Below, piece after piece: positions 26,510-36,219 of a stretch of 64,000 nt of DNA. Location of the stretch: assembly GCA_963713275.1 (NCBI GenBank), contig CAVQLG010000009.1:62001-126000 (forward strand). The letters run 5' to 3'. A program made the translations under genes and the position numbers. How positions within the stretch are numbered: the stretch's first letter is position 1; every line of letters begins with the position of its first letter. The notes beneath the pieces were generated by a model. That model was given only the letters and a program-made list of their open reading frames with translations. It had not been told where the DNA came from and did no database searches. The stretch comes from CAIWHR01 sp963713275 (GTDB taxonomy: Bacteria > Pseudomonadota > Gammaproteobacteria > Burkholderiales > Casimicrobiaceae).

Positions 26510-27716
26510 TCACAAGGGCCGTCCCATGGCGCCGGCGGGCAGGCGGAACAGCCGCTCGAGCAACCGCCGGTAGATCGTCGCAAGCTGCACGAGGTCCGCG
26601 ATCCGCACCCGCTCGTCGACCTGATGAATGGTCGCGTTCACGGGCCCGAGCTCGACGACCTCGTCGCTGATCGCGGCGAGGAAGCGGCCGTCCGACGTGC
26701 CGCCTGCGCACGAGAGCTCCGCCGCCCGCCCGGTGACCTCCGCGATCACCGCCACGGTGAGGTCGACGAGGCGCCCGGGCGGCGTGAGGTACGCATCGCC
26801 CCAGCCGGTCCACTCCAGCCGGGTGTCGAGCCCGTGCCGGGCCACGATGGCCTCGAAACGCTGCTGCAGCGCGGCGCGGGGGCTCGCGGTCCCGTGGCGG
26901 AAGTTGAACTGCAGTTCGAGCGAACCCGGGATCACGTTGGTGGCGCCGGTGCCGGCATGGATGTTCGAGCACTGCCAGGCGGTCGGCGGGAAATGCTCGT
27001 TTCCGGCGTCCCATACGGTTGCGGCGAGCTCGGCGATCAGCGGGGCCGCGAGGTGGATCGGATTGCGGGCAAGGTGCGGGTAGGCGATGTGGCCCTGGAT
27101 TCCCTCGATGGTCAGCGTGCCCGAGAGCGACCCGCGCCGGCCGTGCTTGATCATGTCGCCGAGCGCGTGCACCGACGAGGGCTCGCCGACGATGCAGTAG
27201 TCGAGGCGTTCCCCCGCCGCCGCCAGGCGTTCGACCACCTTGACCGTGCCGTCGGTGGCCGGTCCCTCCTCGTCGGAGGTGAGCAGCACGGCGAGCGTGC
27301 CCGGCGCGGTCGGATGCGCGGCGACGAACGATTCGATCGCCGTGACGAACGCGGCGACCGAGCCCTTCATGTCCGCGGCCCCGCGACCGTAGAGCCAGCC
27401 GTCGCGCTCGCTGGCAGCGAAGGGGGGCGACGCCCAGCGCTCGACGGGCCCGCTCGGGACGACGTCGGTGTGCCCGGCGAAGCAGACCACGGGGCGCGCG
27501 TCTCCGCGCCGCGCCCACAGGTTGGTGACCTCCCCCGAGCGGATCGACGTGCAGCGAAACCCCAGCGGCGCGAGCCGTGCCGCGATCACCGCCTGGCAGC
27601 CGGCGTCGTCGGGCGTCACCGAGGCGCGCTCGATGAGCGTGCGGGCGAGCGCAAGGGTGGGGTCGGTGGAGGCGGACGCGGAGTACGGCGGCGCCGCTGC
27701 GGGGCGGGGAGTCCAT
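26510..27716 (-). CDS. dapE: succinyl-diaminopimelate desuccinylase; start codon problematic
   Basis: The protein cleaves N-succinyl-LL-2,6-diaminopimelate in lysine/peptidoglycan synthesis. Di-zinc M20 peptidase motifs are all present: GHTDVVPSGP, GRGAADMKGS, TSDEEGPA, VGEPSS, and the C-terminal GGTSDGRF. Family sequence begins around LALARTLIERASVTPDDAG (~27660), and no in-frame ATG or TTG is found upstream before the pilU stop. The nearest ATG (27716) is in another frame, and the first in-frame GTG (27619) would remove about 20 conserved residues. Either a 1-base indel lies in the G-rich run near 27690-27710, or a non-standard codon is used. The rest is intact, ~375-400 residues long as expected. 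Confidence 0.85.
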
Positions 27717-27762
27717 CGGGTCGGGCGCAGGAGGGCAGGGGGCCGGATACGCCCGCGGCGCG

Positions 27763-28935
27763 CTACAGCGGGTGCTCGAGCAGGCGCGGATCGATGCTCA
27801 TGCCGCTGAAGTCCGCCTGCGGGCGCTGCCTGGGGCTCTCCGGCGCGTCCTGCTGCATGCTGTCGACGCGCGCGGTCGGCGCGTTCTGGTTGATGAGCCA
27901 GGCGAGATTGGTCGGCGAATCGGAGGCGATCATCACCTCGTCGTAGCCCACGACACCGTCGAGATAGAGGCGGCACAGCGCCTGCTCGAAGGTCTGCGAC
28001 CCGGGGTAGAGCGACTGCTCCATCGCCTCCTTGATCTGCGCCACCTCGCCGTTCTTGACGAGCTCGGCGATGAGCGAGGTGTTGAGCAGGATCTCGACCG
28101 CGGGTTGCTGCGCCCCCTCCTTGTTGCGGACCAGCCGCTGCGAGATGATCGCCTTGAGGCCGATGGACAGGTCGGACAGCACCGCGGAGCGTGCGTCGTA
28201 GGGAAACAGGTTGATGATCCGCGACAGCGCGTGGTAGCTGTTGTTGGCGTGGATCGTCGACAGGCACAGGTGGCCGGTCAGCGTGTGCAGAAGCGCCTGC
28301 TGCATCGTCTCCTTGTCGCGGATCTCGCCGATCATGATGAGGTCGGGAGCCTCGCGCAGCGCGTTCTGCAGCGCCTTGTGGTAGGTCAGCGTGTCGACGT
28401 GGATCTCGCGCTGGTTGACGATGCTCTTCTTGTGCGCGAACAGGTACTCGATCGGGTCCTCGATGGTGAGGATGTGGCCGCTGCGTTGCGTGTTGCGGTG
28501 GTCGATCATGGCGGCGAGGGTCGTCGACTTGCCGCTTCCGGTGGCGCCGGCGACCAGCACCAGACCGCGCTTCTCCATCACGAGGTCGAGCAGCACCGGC
28601 GGGAGCTTGAGCTGCTCGAACCGCGGGATCACGCTGCGCACGTAGCGCACGACCATGGAGATCGAGCCGCGCTGCCGGAAGATGTTGATCCGGAAGTTCC
28701 CGACCGCGGGGTCGAGGTAGGAGAGGTTCATCTCCAGGTCGCTCTCGAACTCGCGTGCCTGCTCTTTGGTCATCAGCTCGTAGGCGATCCGGCGGACGGT
28801 CTCGGGATCCATCGACTGCGTCGAGACCGGCTGAACGACGCCGTTGATCTTGATGTTGATCGGCGCGCCGCTGGAGATGAAGATGTCGGACGCCTGCTTC
28901 TCGGCCATCAGCCGAAACAGTCGGTCGAGGTGCAT
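27763..28935 (-). CDS. pilU: type IV pilus retraction ATPase PilU
   Basis: 390 residues. PilT/PilU ATPase with Walker A GATGSGKST, Asp box, Walker B (LIMIGEIRD) and His box (CLSTIHANNS). PilU rather than PilT is indicated by the start MHLDRLFRLMAEKQASD, the FRQRGSISMVVRYV stretch and the C-terminal extension ending SMSIDPRLLEHPL. PilU works with PilT to retract pili for twitching motility. No other pilus gene is in the window; the placement beside dapE is the only context. GGAG lies just before the ATG on the coding strand. Confidence 0.92.
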   Translation of the reverse strand: MHLDRLFRLMAEKQASDIFISSGAPINIKINGVVQPVSTQSMDPETVRRIAYELMTKEQAREFESDLEMNLSYLDPAVGNFRINIFRQRGSISMVVRYVRSVIPRFEQLKLPPVLLDLVMEKRGLVLVAGATGSGKSTTLAAMIDHRNTQRSGHILTIEDPIEYLFAHKKSIVNQREIHVDTLTYHKALQNALREAPDLIMIGEIRDKETMQQALLHTLTGHLCLSTIHANNSYHALSRIINLFPYDARSAVLSDLSIGLKAIISQRLVRNKEGAQQPAVEILLNTSLIAELVKNGEVAQIKEAMEQSLYPGSQTFEQALCRLYLDGVVGYDEVMIASDSPTNLAWLINQNAPTARVDSMQQDAPESPRQRPQADFSGMSIDPRLLEHPL

Positions 28936-29117
28936 GGTGGGGCTCCGGGGCTACAATGGGGTCGCGTCGGGGGCGGGTGTCGATGATGATGTCATGAATC
29001 GCGCGCCATCGCCAAGCCGTGCCGGTGGCCGGTCGGCCTGCCGTCGCCCGCCGGTGGCGCCGACGCGACAGACGGTGCGCGCCCAGGCGCCACCTTGTCC
29101 CTGGAGGAGTGCAGTTC

Positions 29118-29855
29118 ATGCTGGCCATCATCGGCGGAAGCGGGCTGACCAAGCTGTCGACGCTCGCGGTCGCGCATCGCGAGGTGGTCCGCACGCCCTA
29201 CGGCGAACCGTCGTCCGCGCTGCTGTTCGGCCAGATTGCCGGGCGTGACGCCGTGTTCCTCGCGCGCCACGGCCACGGGCACACGGTGCCGCCGCATCAG
29301 GTCAACTACCGCGCCAACCTGTGGGCGCTCAAGCACCGCGGCGCGACCGCGGTGCTGGCCGTGGCGTCGGTCGGCGGCATCCACACCCGCGGTCCGGGCG
29401 AGCTCGTCGTACCGCACCAGCTCGTCGACTATACGCACAGCCGGGAGGCAACCTACTTCGACGGCGGCGACCGGCAGGTCGTGCACGTCGACTTCACGCA
29501 TCCGTACACGCCCGAGCTGCGGGCGAAGTGCCTGGCCGCCGGAGTGGAGGCGGGCATTCCGCTGACCGACGGCGGGGTCTACGGGGCCGTCCAGGGCCCG
29601 CGCCTCGAAACCGCGGCGGAGATCGATCGCCTCGAGCGCGACGGCGTCACCCTGGTCGGGATGACGGGCATGCCCGAGGCGGCGCTGGCGCGCGAGCTCG
29701 AACTGCCGTACGCGGCGATCTGCGTCGTCGTCAACCACGCCGCCGGGCGCGGCGATTCCGCCACCGCGATCTCGATGGCCGGGATCGTTCGGGTGCTCGA
29801 GACGGGCATGGCCAGCGTTCGGCGGCTGCTCGACCATGTGGCGCCCCGCATCTGA
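29118..29855 (+). CDS. S-methyl-5'-thioinosine phosphorylase (MTAP/PNP family)
   Basis: 245 residues, family start MLAIIGGSGL. Phosphate-binding GGSG, RHGHGH (~50-55) and YRANLWALK motifs are present. Purine specificity region: VVN206HAAGRG has Asn where 6-aminopurine-specific MTAPs carry an Asp (TDYD), favouring 6-oxopurines. This makes methylthioinosine or inosine/guanosine the expected substrate rather than MTA. An MTA/SAH deaminase is encoded 9 kb away (38561-39868), so MTA could be deaminated and then phosphorolysed to hypoxanthine and methylthioribose-1-phosphate. GGAGG at 29103-29107 supports the ATG; a TACAAT box lies at 28952-28957. Confidence 0.85.
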   Translation: MLAIIGGSGLTKLSTLAVAHREVVRTPYGEPSSALLFGQIAGRDAVFLARHGHGHTVPPHQVNYRANLWALKHRGATAVLAVASVGGIHTRGPGELVVPHQLVDYTHSREATYFDGGDRQVVHVDFTHPYTPELRAKCLAAGVEAGIPLTDGGVYGAVQGPRLETAAEIDRLERDGVTLVGMTGMPEAALARELELPYAAICVVVNHAAGRGDSATAISMAGIVRVLETGMASVRRLLDHVAPRI

Positions 29856-29921
29856 CCGGCTCGGTGCGCGGGACGCCCTCGCAGCGGGCCGCGGTGCCGG
29901 GGTCGCAGTCCGGAGCCCGGC

Positions 29922-30461
29922 GTGATCCGCGAGATCCTGCGCATGGGCGACGCGCGCCTGCTGCGGCCGTCGACCCCGGTCGAGGCGTTCGGCACGCGCG
30001 CGCTGCACGCGCTGCTGCAGGACCTGCGCGACACGATGGCGGCGCACAGCGGCGCCGGGCTCGCCGCACCGCAGATCGGCGTGCCGTGGCAGGTCGTGAT
30101 CTTCGGCGGCGCGGCCAGCCCGCGCTACCCCGACGCCGGCGAGGTTCCGTACACGGAGCTCGTCAACCCGCGCCTGACGCCTCTGTCCGGCGAGGTCGAG
30201 GAGGGGTGGGAGGGCTGCCTGTCCGTGCCGGGGCTGCGCGGCGTCGTGCCACGCTACCGGCATCTGCGCTACGAGGGCTGCGACCCGCAGGGGCACTCGC
30301 TGCGGCGCGAGGTCTCCGGCTTCCACGCGCGCGTCGTCCAGCACGAGTGCGACCACCTCGCCGGCGTGCTCTACCCGATGCGCATGCGCGACCTGGCGCG
30401 TTTCGGTTTCACCGACGTCCTGTTTCCCGAGGTCGCCGCGGCGGAGCGCGGGGGCCGGTGA
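29922..30461 (+). CDS. def: peptide deformylase
   Basis: 179 residues from GTG. All three family motifs are present: GAGLAAPQIG (motif 1), EGCLSVPG with the metal-binding Cys (motif 2), and QHECDHLAG with the HExxH metal site (motif 3). It removes the formyl group from the initiator methionine of nascent proteins. It sits alone, not with fmt, 66 nt after the phosphorylase gene. map, acting in the next processing step, is 2.8 kb away on the other strand. Confidence 0.95.
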   Translation: MIREILRMGDARLLRPSTPVEAFGTRALHALLQDLRDTMAAHSGAGLAAPQIGVPWQVVIFGGAASPRYPDAGEVPYTELVNPRLTPLSGEVEEGWEGCLSVPGLRGVVPRYRHLRYEGCDPQGHSLRREVSGFHARVVQHECDHLAGVLYPMRMRDLARFGFTDVLFPEVAAAERGGR

Positions 30462-30494
30462 AGGGCGCCGGGGAGGGGCGCTCGGAAGGGGCGG

Positions 30495-33164
30495 TCAGAC
30501 TGGGGATCCCTGAACGCGCAGCTGGTCGTAGATCTCCGTTTCGAGGCGGAGCACCGCGTGCTCGTCGTGCAACCGGGCGCCGTCGATCAGGAACGTGTCC
30601 TCCGCGCGCTCGCCCAACGTATTGATCTTGGCGCTCACCACGTTGATGTCGGCGTTGGCGAGCGTGTAGGCGATCCCCGCGAGCAGGCCGGGCCGGTCGC
30701 CGGCGGCGATCTCGAGGATGAAGTGGGTGCCCTTGTCGTCGGGCGAGATCCTGACTTCGGGCGTCAGGGGGAAGTTCTTCAGCTGCCGGCTCAGGCGGCC
30801 GGGGCCGGGCGGCTGCAGCGGCGCTTCGAGCTCCAGCGCGCGGGCGAGCTCGAACTCGACGCCCTGCAGCGTCTCGCGATAGGACGCCTCGGGGCGCGTG
30901 GGGTCGTGGACGATGAACGTGTCCAGCGCGTAGCCGTGGCGCGTGGTGTGCACGCGGGCGTCGAGGATCGAGAGCCCCTGGCGGCCGAAAAAGCCGCAGA
31001 TCCGCGCGAACAGCTCCTTGCGGTCCGGGAGATAGACCAGCACCTGGAGGCCGACGGCCTCGCGGGCGAGGCGCGCGCGCACGATCGGCGCCCGGGCGGC
31101 CGGGCGGTGCCAGAGGTGGCGCGCGTGCCAGGCGATCTCGTCGGCGGTGTGGCGCTGGAAGTAGATGCAGTCGAGGTGGCGCCACAGCGCCTTCTCGGCG
31201 CCGTCGGGCACCGCGTACAGGCGCAGCAGCCGGCGTGCTTCCTGCTGCCGCTGCTGCTGGCTGTCGGCGAGCGTCGCGGCGACGTCCGGGCCCGCGAGGC
31301 GCGCGCGCGTTGCGTGGAAGAGGTCCTCGAGCAGCCGCGCCTTCCAGCCGTTCCACACGTTCGGGCTGGTGCCGCGGATGTCCGCGACGGTCAGGACGTA
31401 GAGCGCCGCCAGCCGGCGCTCGCTGCCGACCTTGTCGGCGAACGCGGCGATCACGGCAGGGTCGGCGAGGTCTTGCTTCTGGGCCGTCGTCGACATGGTG
31501 AGGTGCTGCGCGACCAGCCAGGCGATGAGGTCGGCGTCCTCGGCCGGCAGGCCGTGCGCCCGGCAGAAGCGGCGCGCGTCGCGCTCGCCCAGCGCCGAGT
31601 GGTCGCCGCCGCGGCCCTTGGCGATGTCGTGAAAGAGCGCGGCGAGGTAGAGCACCTCCCGGCGTTCGAAGTCGTCGAACAGGCGCGAGCACAGCGGGTA
31701 CTCGTGCGCGTGCTGCGGCTCGGCGAAGCGCCGCAGGTTGCGGATGACCATCAGGATGTGCTCGTCCACCGTGTAGACATGGAAGAGGTCGTGCTGCATC
31801 TGGCCGACGATGCGTCCGAACGCCGGCAGGTAGTTGCCGAGGATGTCGTAGAGGTTCATCCGCCGCAGCTCGTGCGTGAGCCCGCGCGGCTCGCGGAACA
31901 GCTGCACGAACCGGGCACGGTTGGCCGGATCGCGGCGGAACGTCGCGTCGATCCGGTGCCGGTTGCGCCACAGCGCGCGCAGCGTGCGCGCCGACATCCC
32001 CTTGAGGTCGGCGTGGCGCTGCATCGTCAGGAAGGCGTCGAGCATCGCCGCGGGGCGCCGCTCGAACAGCGTCTCGTCGCCGATGTGCAACAGGCCTTCG
32101 ATCGCGCAGAACTCGTCCCCCAGCGGTCGCGGCTCGACGGCGATCGGCAGCAGGTGCGCCTGCAGGTTCTGCAGCAGCATGACGCTGGCCTGACGCACGC
32201 CCTTCGCCGCCCGGTAGTAGCGCTGCATCAGCTGCTCGCCCGCGAGGCGCGTGGCAGTGTCGGCGAGCCCGAGGTCGCGGGCCAGCGCGGTCTGCAAGTC
32301 GAACACCAGGCGGTCCTCGCGGCGCCCGGCGAGGTAATGCAGCCGCGCCCGCAGTGCGCCGATGAACCGCTCCTGCCGCGACACCGAGCGTGCCTCCGGC
32401 AGGGTCATGAGGCCCGCCGCAGCGAGCTCGCGCCAGCTGCGGCCCAGCCCGGCCGCGCGGGCGATCCAGAGCACCGTCTGCAAGTCGCGCAGGCCGCCGG
32501 GACTCTCCTTGACGTTGGGCTCGAGGTTGTACGCCGTGTCGTGGTACTTGAGGTGGCGCTGCTGCTGCTCGAGGAGTTTCGCCTCGCAGAAGTGGGGCGC
32601 GTCAAGGCGCGCGGCGAACGCGCGCTGGAAGCTGCGGAAGAGGGCGCGCGACCCGGCGAGCAGGCGGGCCTCCAGCAGGCTCGTCTTCACGGTGACGTCG
32701 GCGTCCATCTCGGTTTCGCACTCGGGGATCGTGCGCACGCTGTGGCCTGCCTCGACGCCGATGTCCCAGAGCATGCCGACGAAGCGCTCGAGGAAGGCAA
32801 CGCCGCCGGCGTCGGGGGCGCCCGGCAGCAGGAGCAGGAGATCGACGTCGGAATGCGGGTGGAGCTGGCCGCGGCCGAAGCCGCCGACCGCGAGCAGCGC
32901 CATCTCGCGCGGGGCCGCGCACGCGAGCCAGGCCTCGACCAGCACGCGGTCGACCAGCCGCGCGTGTTCGCGCAGCAGCCGGGAGGTGTCCGGTCGCGCG
33001 AGGAACGCCTCGCGCAGCGCCGCGCGGCCGGTCTTGAGCTCCTCGCGCCAGCGGGCGAGCGGAAGCGCCGGCGCGGGCAGCGCGAGGGCCGGGTCCGCGC
33101 GGCGGCCGGCCAGCGCCGGCACCTCCGGCGGTCGGGTCGGATTGCTGCCTTGCTCGCTCACCAC
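30495..33164 (-). CDS. glnD: bifunctional [protein-PII] uridylyltransferase / uridylyl-removing enzyme
   Basis: 889 residues, the usual GlnD length. The nucleotidyltransferase active site GGFGRGQLHPHSDVDLLLL is at ~95-115, the HD uridylyl-removing domain has LFHDIAKGRGGDHS near the middle, and two C-terminal ACT domains end the protein (AICGFFGRQGLSILDAR, and AAGDRPGLLAGIAYTL). It senses glutamine and modifies PII, controlling nitrogen assimilation. The start is GTG 33164 with GGAGGAGG upstream; the adjacent GTG at 33161 is an alternative. Downstream of map in the same direction (98-nt gap), as is common in Betaproteobacteria. Confidence 0.95.
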   Translation of the reverse strand: MVSEQGSNPTRPPEVPALAGRRADPALALPAPALPLARWREELKTGRAALREAFLARPDTSRLLREHARLVDRVLVEAWLACAAPREMALLAVGGFGRGQLHPHSDVDLLLLLPGAPDAGGVAFLERFVGMLWDIGVEAGHSVRTIPECETEMDADVTVKTSLLEARLLAGSRALFRSFQRAFAARLDAPHFCEAKLLEQQQRHLKYHDTAYNLEPNVKESPGGLRDLQTVLWIARAAGLGRSWRELAAAGLMTLPEARSVSRQERFIGALRARLHYLAGRREDRLVFDLQTALARDLGLADTATRLAGEQLMQRYYRAAKGVRQASVMLLQNLQAHLLPIAVEPRPLGDEFCAIEGLLHIGDETLFERRPAAMLDAFLTMQRHADLKGMSARTLRALWRNRHRIDATFRRDPANRARFVQLFREPRGLTHELRRMNLYDILGNYLPAFGRIVGQMQHDLFHVYTVDEHILMVIRNLRRFAEPQHAHEYPLCSRLFDDFERREVLYLAALFHDIAKGRGGDHSALGERDARRFCRAHGLPAEDADLIAWLVAQHLTMSTTAQKQDLADPAVIAAFADKVGSERRLAALYVLTVADIRGTSPNVWNGWKARLLEDLFHATRARLAGPDVAATLADSQQQRQQEARRLLRLYAVPDGAEKALWRHLDCIYFQRHTADEIAWHARHLWHRPAARAPIVRARLAREAVGLQVLVYLPDRKELFARICGFFGRQGLSILDARVHTTRHGYALDTFIVHDPTRPEASYRETLQGVEFELARALELEAPLQPPGPGRLSRQLKNFPLTPEVRISPDDKGTHFILEIAAGDRPGLLAGIAYTLANADINVVSAKINTLGERAEDTFLIDGARLHDEHAVLRLETEIYDQLRVQGSPV

Positions 33165-33261
33165 TCGCCTCCTCCTCGACCGGCTGTCGGGTGCGTCGCT
33201 GCGGTCACCTCGTGGGCGGGCGCCCCGACCTTGCGTCTGCGTGCGACGGTCCTCTCGCCGG

Positions 33262-34059
33262 CTATGCGGGCGGCGGCGGCACGGGCGTTCCCGGGGAGAG
33301 CGTCAGCACCTCGTAGCCCTGCCCGGTGACCAGGATCGTATGCTCCCACTGCGCCGACAGCGAGTGATCCGCGGTGACGATCGTCCAGCCGTCGGCGAGA
33401 CAGCGGATCGCGGCCTTGCCGGCGTTGACCATCGGCTCGATGGTGAAGATCATACCCGGTTCGAGCTCGGCGCCGGTGCCGGGGCGACCGTAGTGGAGCA
33501 CCTGCGGCTCCTCGTGGAACTGGCGGCCGATCCCGTGGCCGCAGAACTCGCGCACGACCGAGAAGTGATGCGCCTCGGTGTACTTCTGGATCGCGTGGCC
33601 GATGTCGCCCAGCCGCGCGCCCGGCCGCACCGCGCGGATGCCCTGCCACATCGCCGCGTACGCCGTTTCGACCAGGCGCCGCGCCTGGATCGACGGCGTG
33701 CCGATGCAGAACATCCGGCTGCTGTCGCCGTGAAACCCGTCCTTGATCACGGTGACGTCGATGTTGACGATGTCGCCCGAACGCAGCTTCTTCTCGCCGG
33801 GAATGCCGTGGCAGACGACGTGGTTGACCGACGTGCACAGCGACGCGGGAAACGGGCGATGGCCCGGCGGCTGGTAGTTGAGCGTCGCGGGCACCACCTG
33901 CTGCACGTTCACCTGGTAGTCGTGCGCCACGCGATCGAGCTCCCCGGTGGTGACGCCTGCGCGCACCCGCGGCGTCAGCCAGTCCAGGAGTTCTGCGGCG
34001 AGCCGGCCCGCTGCGCGCATGCCCGCGATCTCGTCGTCGGTCTTGATCGCGATCGGCAT
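33262..34059 (-). CDS. map: type I methionine aminopeptidase
   Basis: 265 residues. The five metal ligands of MetAP are in place: D in NIDVTVIKDG, D in GDSSRMF, H in CGHGIGRQFHE, E in FTIEPMV and E in WEHTILV. It removes the initiator Met after deformylation. map in this clade often faces rpsB; here dapD lies upstream on the same strand instead. A proline tail (VPPPPA) ends the protein. Confidence 0.95.
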   Translation of the reverse strand: MPIAIKTDDEIAGMRAAGRLAAELLDWLTPRVRAGVTTGELDRVAHDYQVNVQQVVPATLNYQPPGHRPFPASLCTSVNHVVCHGIPGEKKLRSGDIVNIDVTVIKDGFHGDSSRMFCIGTPSIQARRLVETAYAAMWQGIRAVRPGARLGDIGHAIQKYTEAHHFSVVREFCGHGIGRQFHEEPQVLHYGRPGTGAELEPGMIFTIEPMVNAGKAAIRCLADGWTIVTADHSLSAQWEHTILVTGQGYEVLTLSPGTPVPPPPA

Positions 34060-34097
34060 CGGCGGTTGCCTGTCGGGGCCCGTGCTTCGCGGGTTCG

Positions 34098-34937
34098 TCA
34101 GGCGCGCAGCAGCTCGTTGATGCTGGTCTTCGAACGGGTCTTCGCGTCGACCTGCTTGACGATCACGGCGCAGTAGAGGCTGTGCGAGCCGTCGCTCGCG
34201 GGCAGGCTGCCGGCGACGACCACGGAGCCCGCGGGCACCCGACCGTAGCTGACCGCGCCGCTGGCGCGGTCGTAGATCCGCGTGCTCTGGCCGATGAACA
34301 CGCCCATCCCCAGCACCGAGTTCTCCTCGACGATCACGCCTTCGACCACCTCGGAGCGGGCGCCGATGAAGCAGTTGTCCTCGATGATCGTGGGGCTGGC
34401 CTGCAGCGGCTCGAGCACGCCGCCGATGCCCACCCCCCCGGACAGGTGCACGTGGCGCCCGATCTGCGCGCAGGACCCGACCGTCGCCCAGGTGTCGACC
34501 ATCGTGCCCTCGTCGACGCGGGCGCCGATGTTGACGAACGACGGCATCAGCACGACGTTGGGCGCGATGTACGCTCCGCGGCGCGCCACCGCGGGGGGCA
34601 CGACGCGCACGCCCAGCGCCGCGAAGGCGTCGGCACCGCAGCCGGCGAACTTGGTCGGGACCTTGTCGTAGAACGCGAACGGGGTCCGGTGCCCGTCGGC
34701 GGCAGCGAACTGCATCGGCTCGTTGTCGGCCAGGCGAAACGACAGCAACACCGCCTTCTTGATCCACTGGTGCGTGATCCAGCCGGACGCCGTCCTTTCG
34801 GCGACGCGCAGGCGGCCGGCGTCGAGCTCCGCGATCACGTGCGCCACGGCCTCGCGGACGGCGGCGGGCGCTGACGCCGGGGCAAGCGTGGTCCGCGCTT
34901 CCCACGCGGCGTCGATGGTCTGCTGCAGGCTGGACAT
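34098..34937 (-). CDS. dapD: tetrahydrodipicolinate N-succinyltransferase
   Basis: 279 residues. A left-handed beta-helix (hexapeptide repeats) from ~120 to 240, e.g. GAYIAPNVVLMPSFVNIGA and IGGVLEPLQASPTIIEDN. It transfers succinyl from succinyl-CoA to tetrahydrodipicolinate, the committed step of the succinylase DAP branch. dapC lies 54 nt upstream on the same strand; dapE is separate, 6.4 kb further along. The enzymes of all three succinyl-intermediate steps are therefore in the window. Confidence 0.95.
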   Translation of the reverse strand: MSSLQQTIDAAWEARTTLAPASAPAAVREAVAHVIAELDAGRLRVAERTASGWITHQWIKKAVLLSFRLADNEPMQFAAADGHRTPFAFYDKVPTKFAGCGADAFAALGVRVVPPAVARRGAYIAPNVVLMPSFVNIGARVDEGTMVDTWATVGSCAQIGRHVHLSGGVGIGGVLEPLQASPTIIEDNCFIGARSEVVEGVIVEENSVLGMGVFIGQSTRIYDRASGAVSYGRVPAGSVVVAGSLPASDGSHSLYCAVIVKQVDAKTRSKTSINELLRA

Positions 34938-34991
34938 GGGCGAATCCGGGAAAAAGTGCGCAGTGTACCCGAGTCGCCGCGGTGTGCTCGG

Positions 34992-36188
34992 TCACAGACC
35001 GCGCGCGAACGCGACGATCCGCTCGATCGCCTCGGCGCACTCGTCGCGGGTGGCCACCAGCGCCACGCGGATGTATCCGGTCCCCGGATTGACGCCGGCG
35101 ACGGCGCGACCGAGGAAGCTCCCGGGCAGGACCGTGACGTTGGACTCCGCGTAGAGCCGGCGCGCGAACTCGGCGTCGTCGATCGGCGTGCGCGCCCAGA
35201 GATAGAACGCGGCATCCGGCATGGCGCAGGGCAGCACCGGGGCAAGCCGGGGCTGCAGCGCACGGAACTTCGCCGCATACTCGCTCCGATTCGCCCGCAC
35301 GTGCGCCTCGTCGTTCCACGCGACGCGGCTGGCCGCCGCGACCGCCGGCGACATCGCCGAGCCGTGGTAGGTGCGGTACAGGAGAAAGGCCTTGATCAGC
35401 GCGGCGTCGCCGGCGACGAAGCCGGACCGCAGTCCCGGAGCGTTCGACCGCTTCGACAGGCTGCTGAACACGACCAGGCGGGGAAACCCGGTGCGCCCGA
35501 GGGCCTGGGCGGCGCCGAGCGCGCCCAGGGGCGGCTTCGCTTCGTCGCAGTACACTTCGGAGTAGCACTCGTCGGCGGCGACGACGAAGCCGTGGCGGTC
35601 CGCCAGCTCGAAGAGCGAGCGCCACTCGTCCAGCGTCGTCACCCGGCCGGTGGGATTGTCCGGCGAGCAGACGTACAGCAGGCGCGTGCGCGCCCACACG
35701 CCCTCGGGCACTTGCGCCCACGGTATCGCGAAGCCGCGCGCGGCAACCCCGCTCACCGGCATCGGGGTGGCGCCGCCGAGGAGCGCCGCGCCTTCGTAGA
35801 TCTGGTAGAAGGGATTCGGCATCATCACCACCGCCTGCCCGGGACGGTTCGGGTCGAGGACGGTCTGCGCGAACGAAAACAGCGCCTCGCGGCTGCCCAG
35901 CACCGGCAGCACCTCCCGCGCCGCGTCGACCGCAGGCAGCCCGTGCCGGCGGCAGAGCCAGGCGGCGATCGCTTCGCGCAGCGCGGGCGTCCCCAGCGTC
36001 GTGGGATAATGCGCGACGCTGCGGCTGGCGGCCGCCAGCGCGTCGAGCAGCAGTGGCGGCGTCGGATGCCGCGGCTCGCCGATCGACAGGTTGATCGGCG
36101 CCAGCGAGGGATTGGGGTCAACGCCGGCGAGCCACTGCCCGAGTCGCTCGAACGGGTATGGCTGGAGCAGCGACAGGCGGGGGTTCAC
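34992..36188 (-). CDS. dapC: succinyldiaminopimelate transaminase (DapC, class I PLP aminotransferase)
   Basis: 398 residues from GTG 36188. The PLP lysine is in FSSLSKRSNAPGLRSGF, with NPTGRVTT and the C-terminal Arg in TGYIRVALV. The start MNPRLSLLQPYPFERLGQW and the link to dapD identify the DapC subgroup rather than ArgD. It makes N-succinyl-LL-DAP from the 6-oxo acid with glutamate as donor. The gspC-like gene starts 32 bp away and is divergent. Confidence 0.92.
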   Translation of the reverse strand: MNPRLSLLQPYPFERLGQWLAGVDPNPSLAPINLSIGEPRHPTPPLLLDALAAASRSVAHYPTTLGTPALREAIAAWLCRRHGLPAVDAAREVLPVLGSREALFSFAQTVLDPNRPGQAVVMMPNPFYQIYEGAALLGGATPMPVSGVAARGFAIPWAQVPEGVWARTRLLYVCSPDNPTGRVTTLDEWRSLFELADRHGFVVAADECYSEVYCDEAKPPLGALGAAQALGRTGFPRLVVFSSLSKRSNAPGLRSGFVAGDAALIKAFLLYRTYHGSAMSPAVAAASRVAWNDEAHVRANRSEYAAKFRALQPRLAPVLPCAMPDAAFYLWARTPIDDAEFARRLYAESNVTVLPGSFLGRAVAGVNPGTGYIRVALVATRDECAEAIERIVAFARGL

Positions 36189-36219
36189 GGGGCGACGATC
36201 CGGGGCAAGGCACGGGGCG

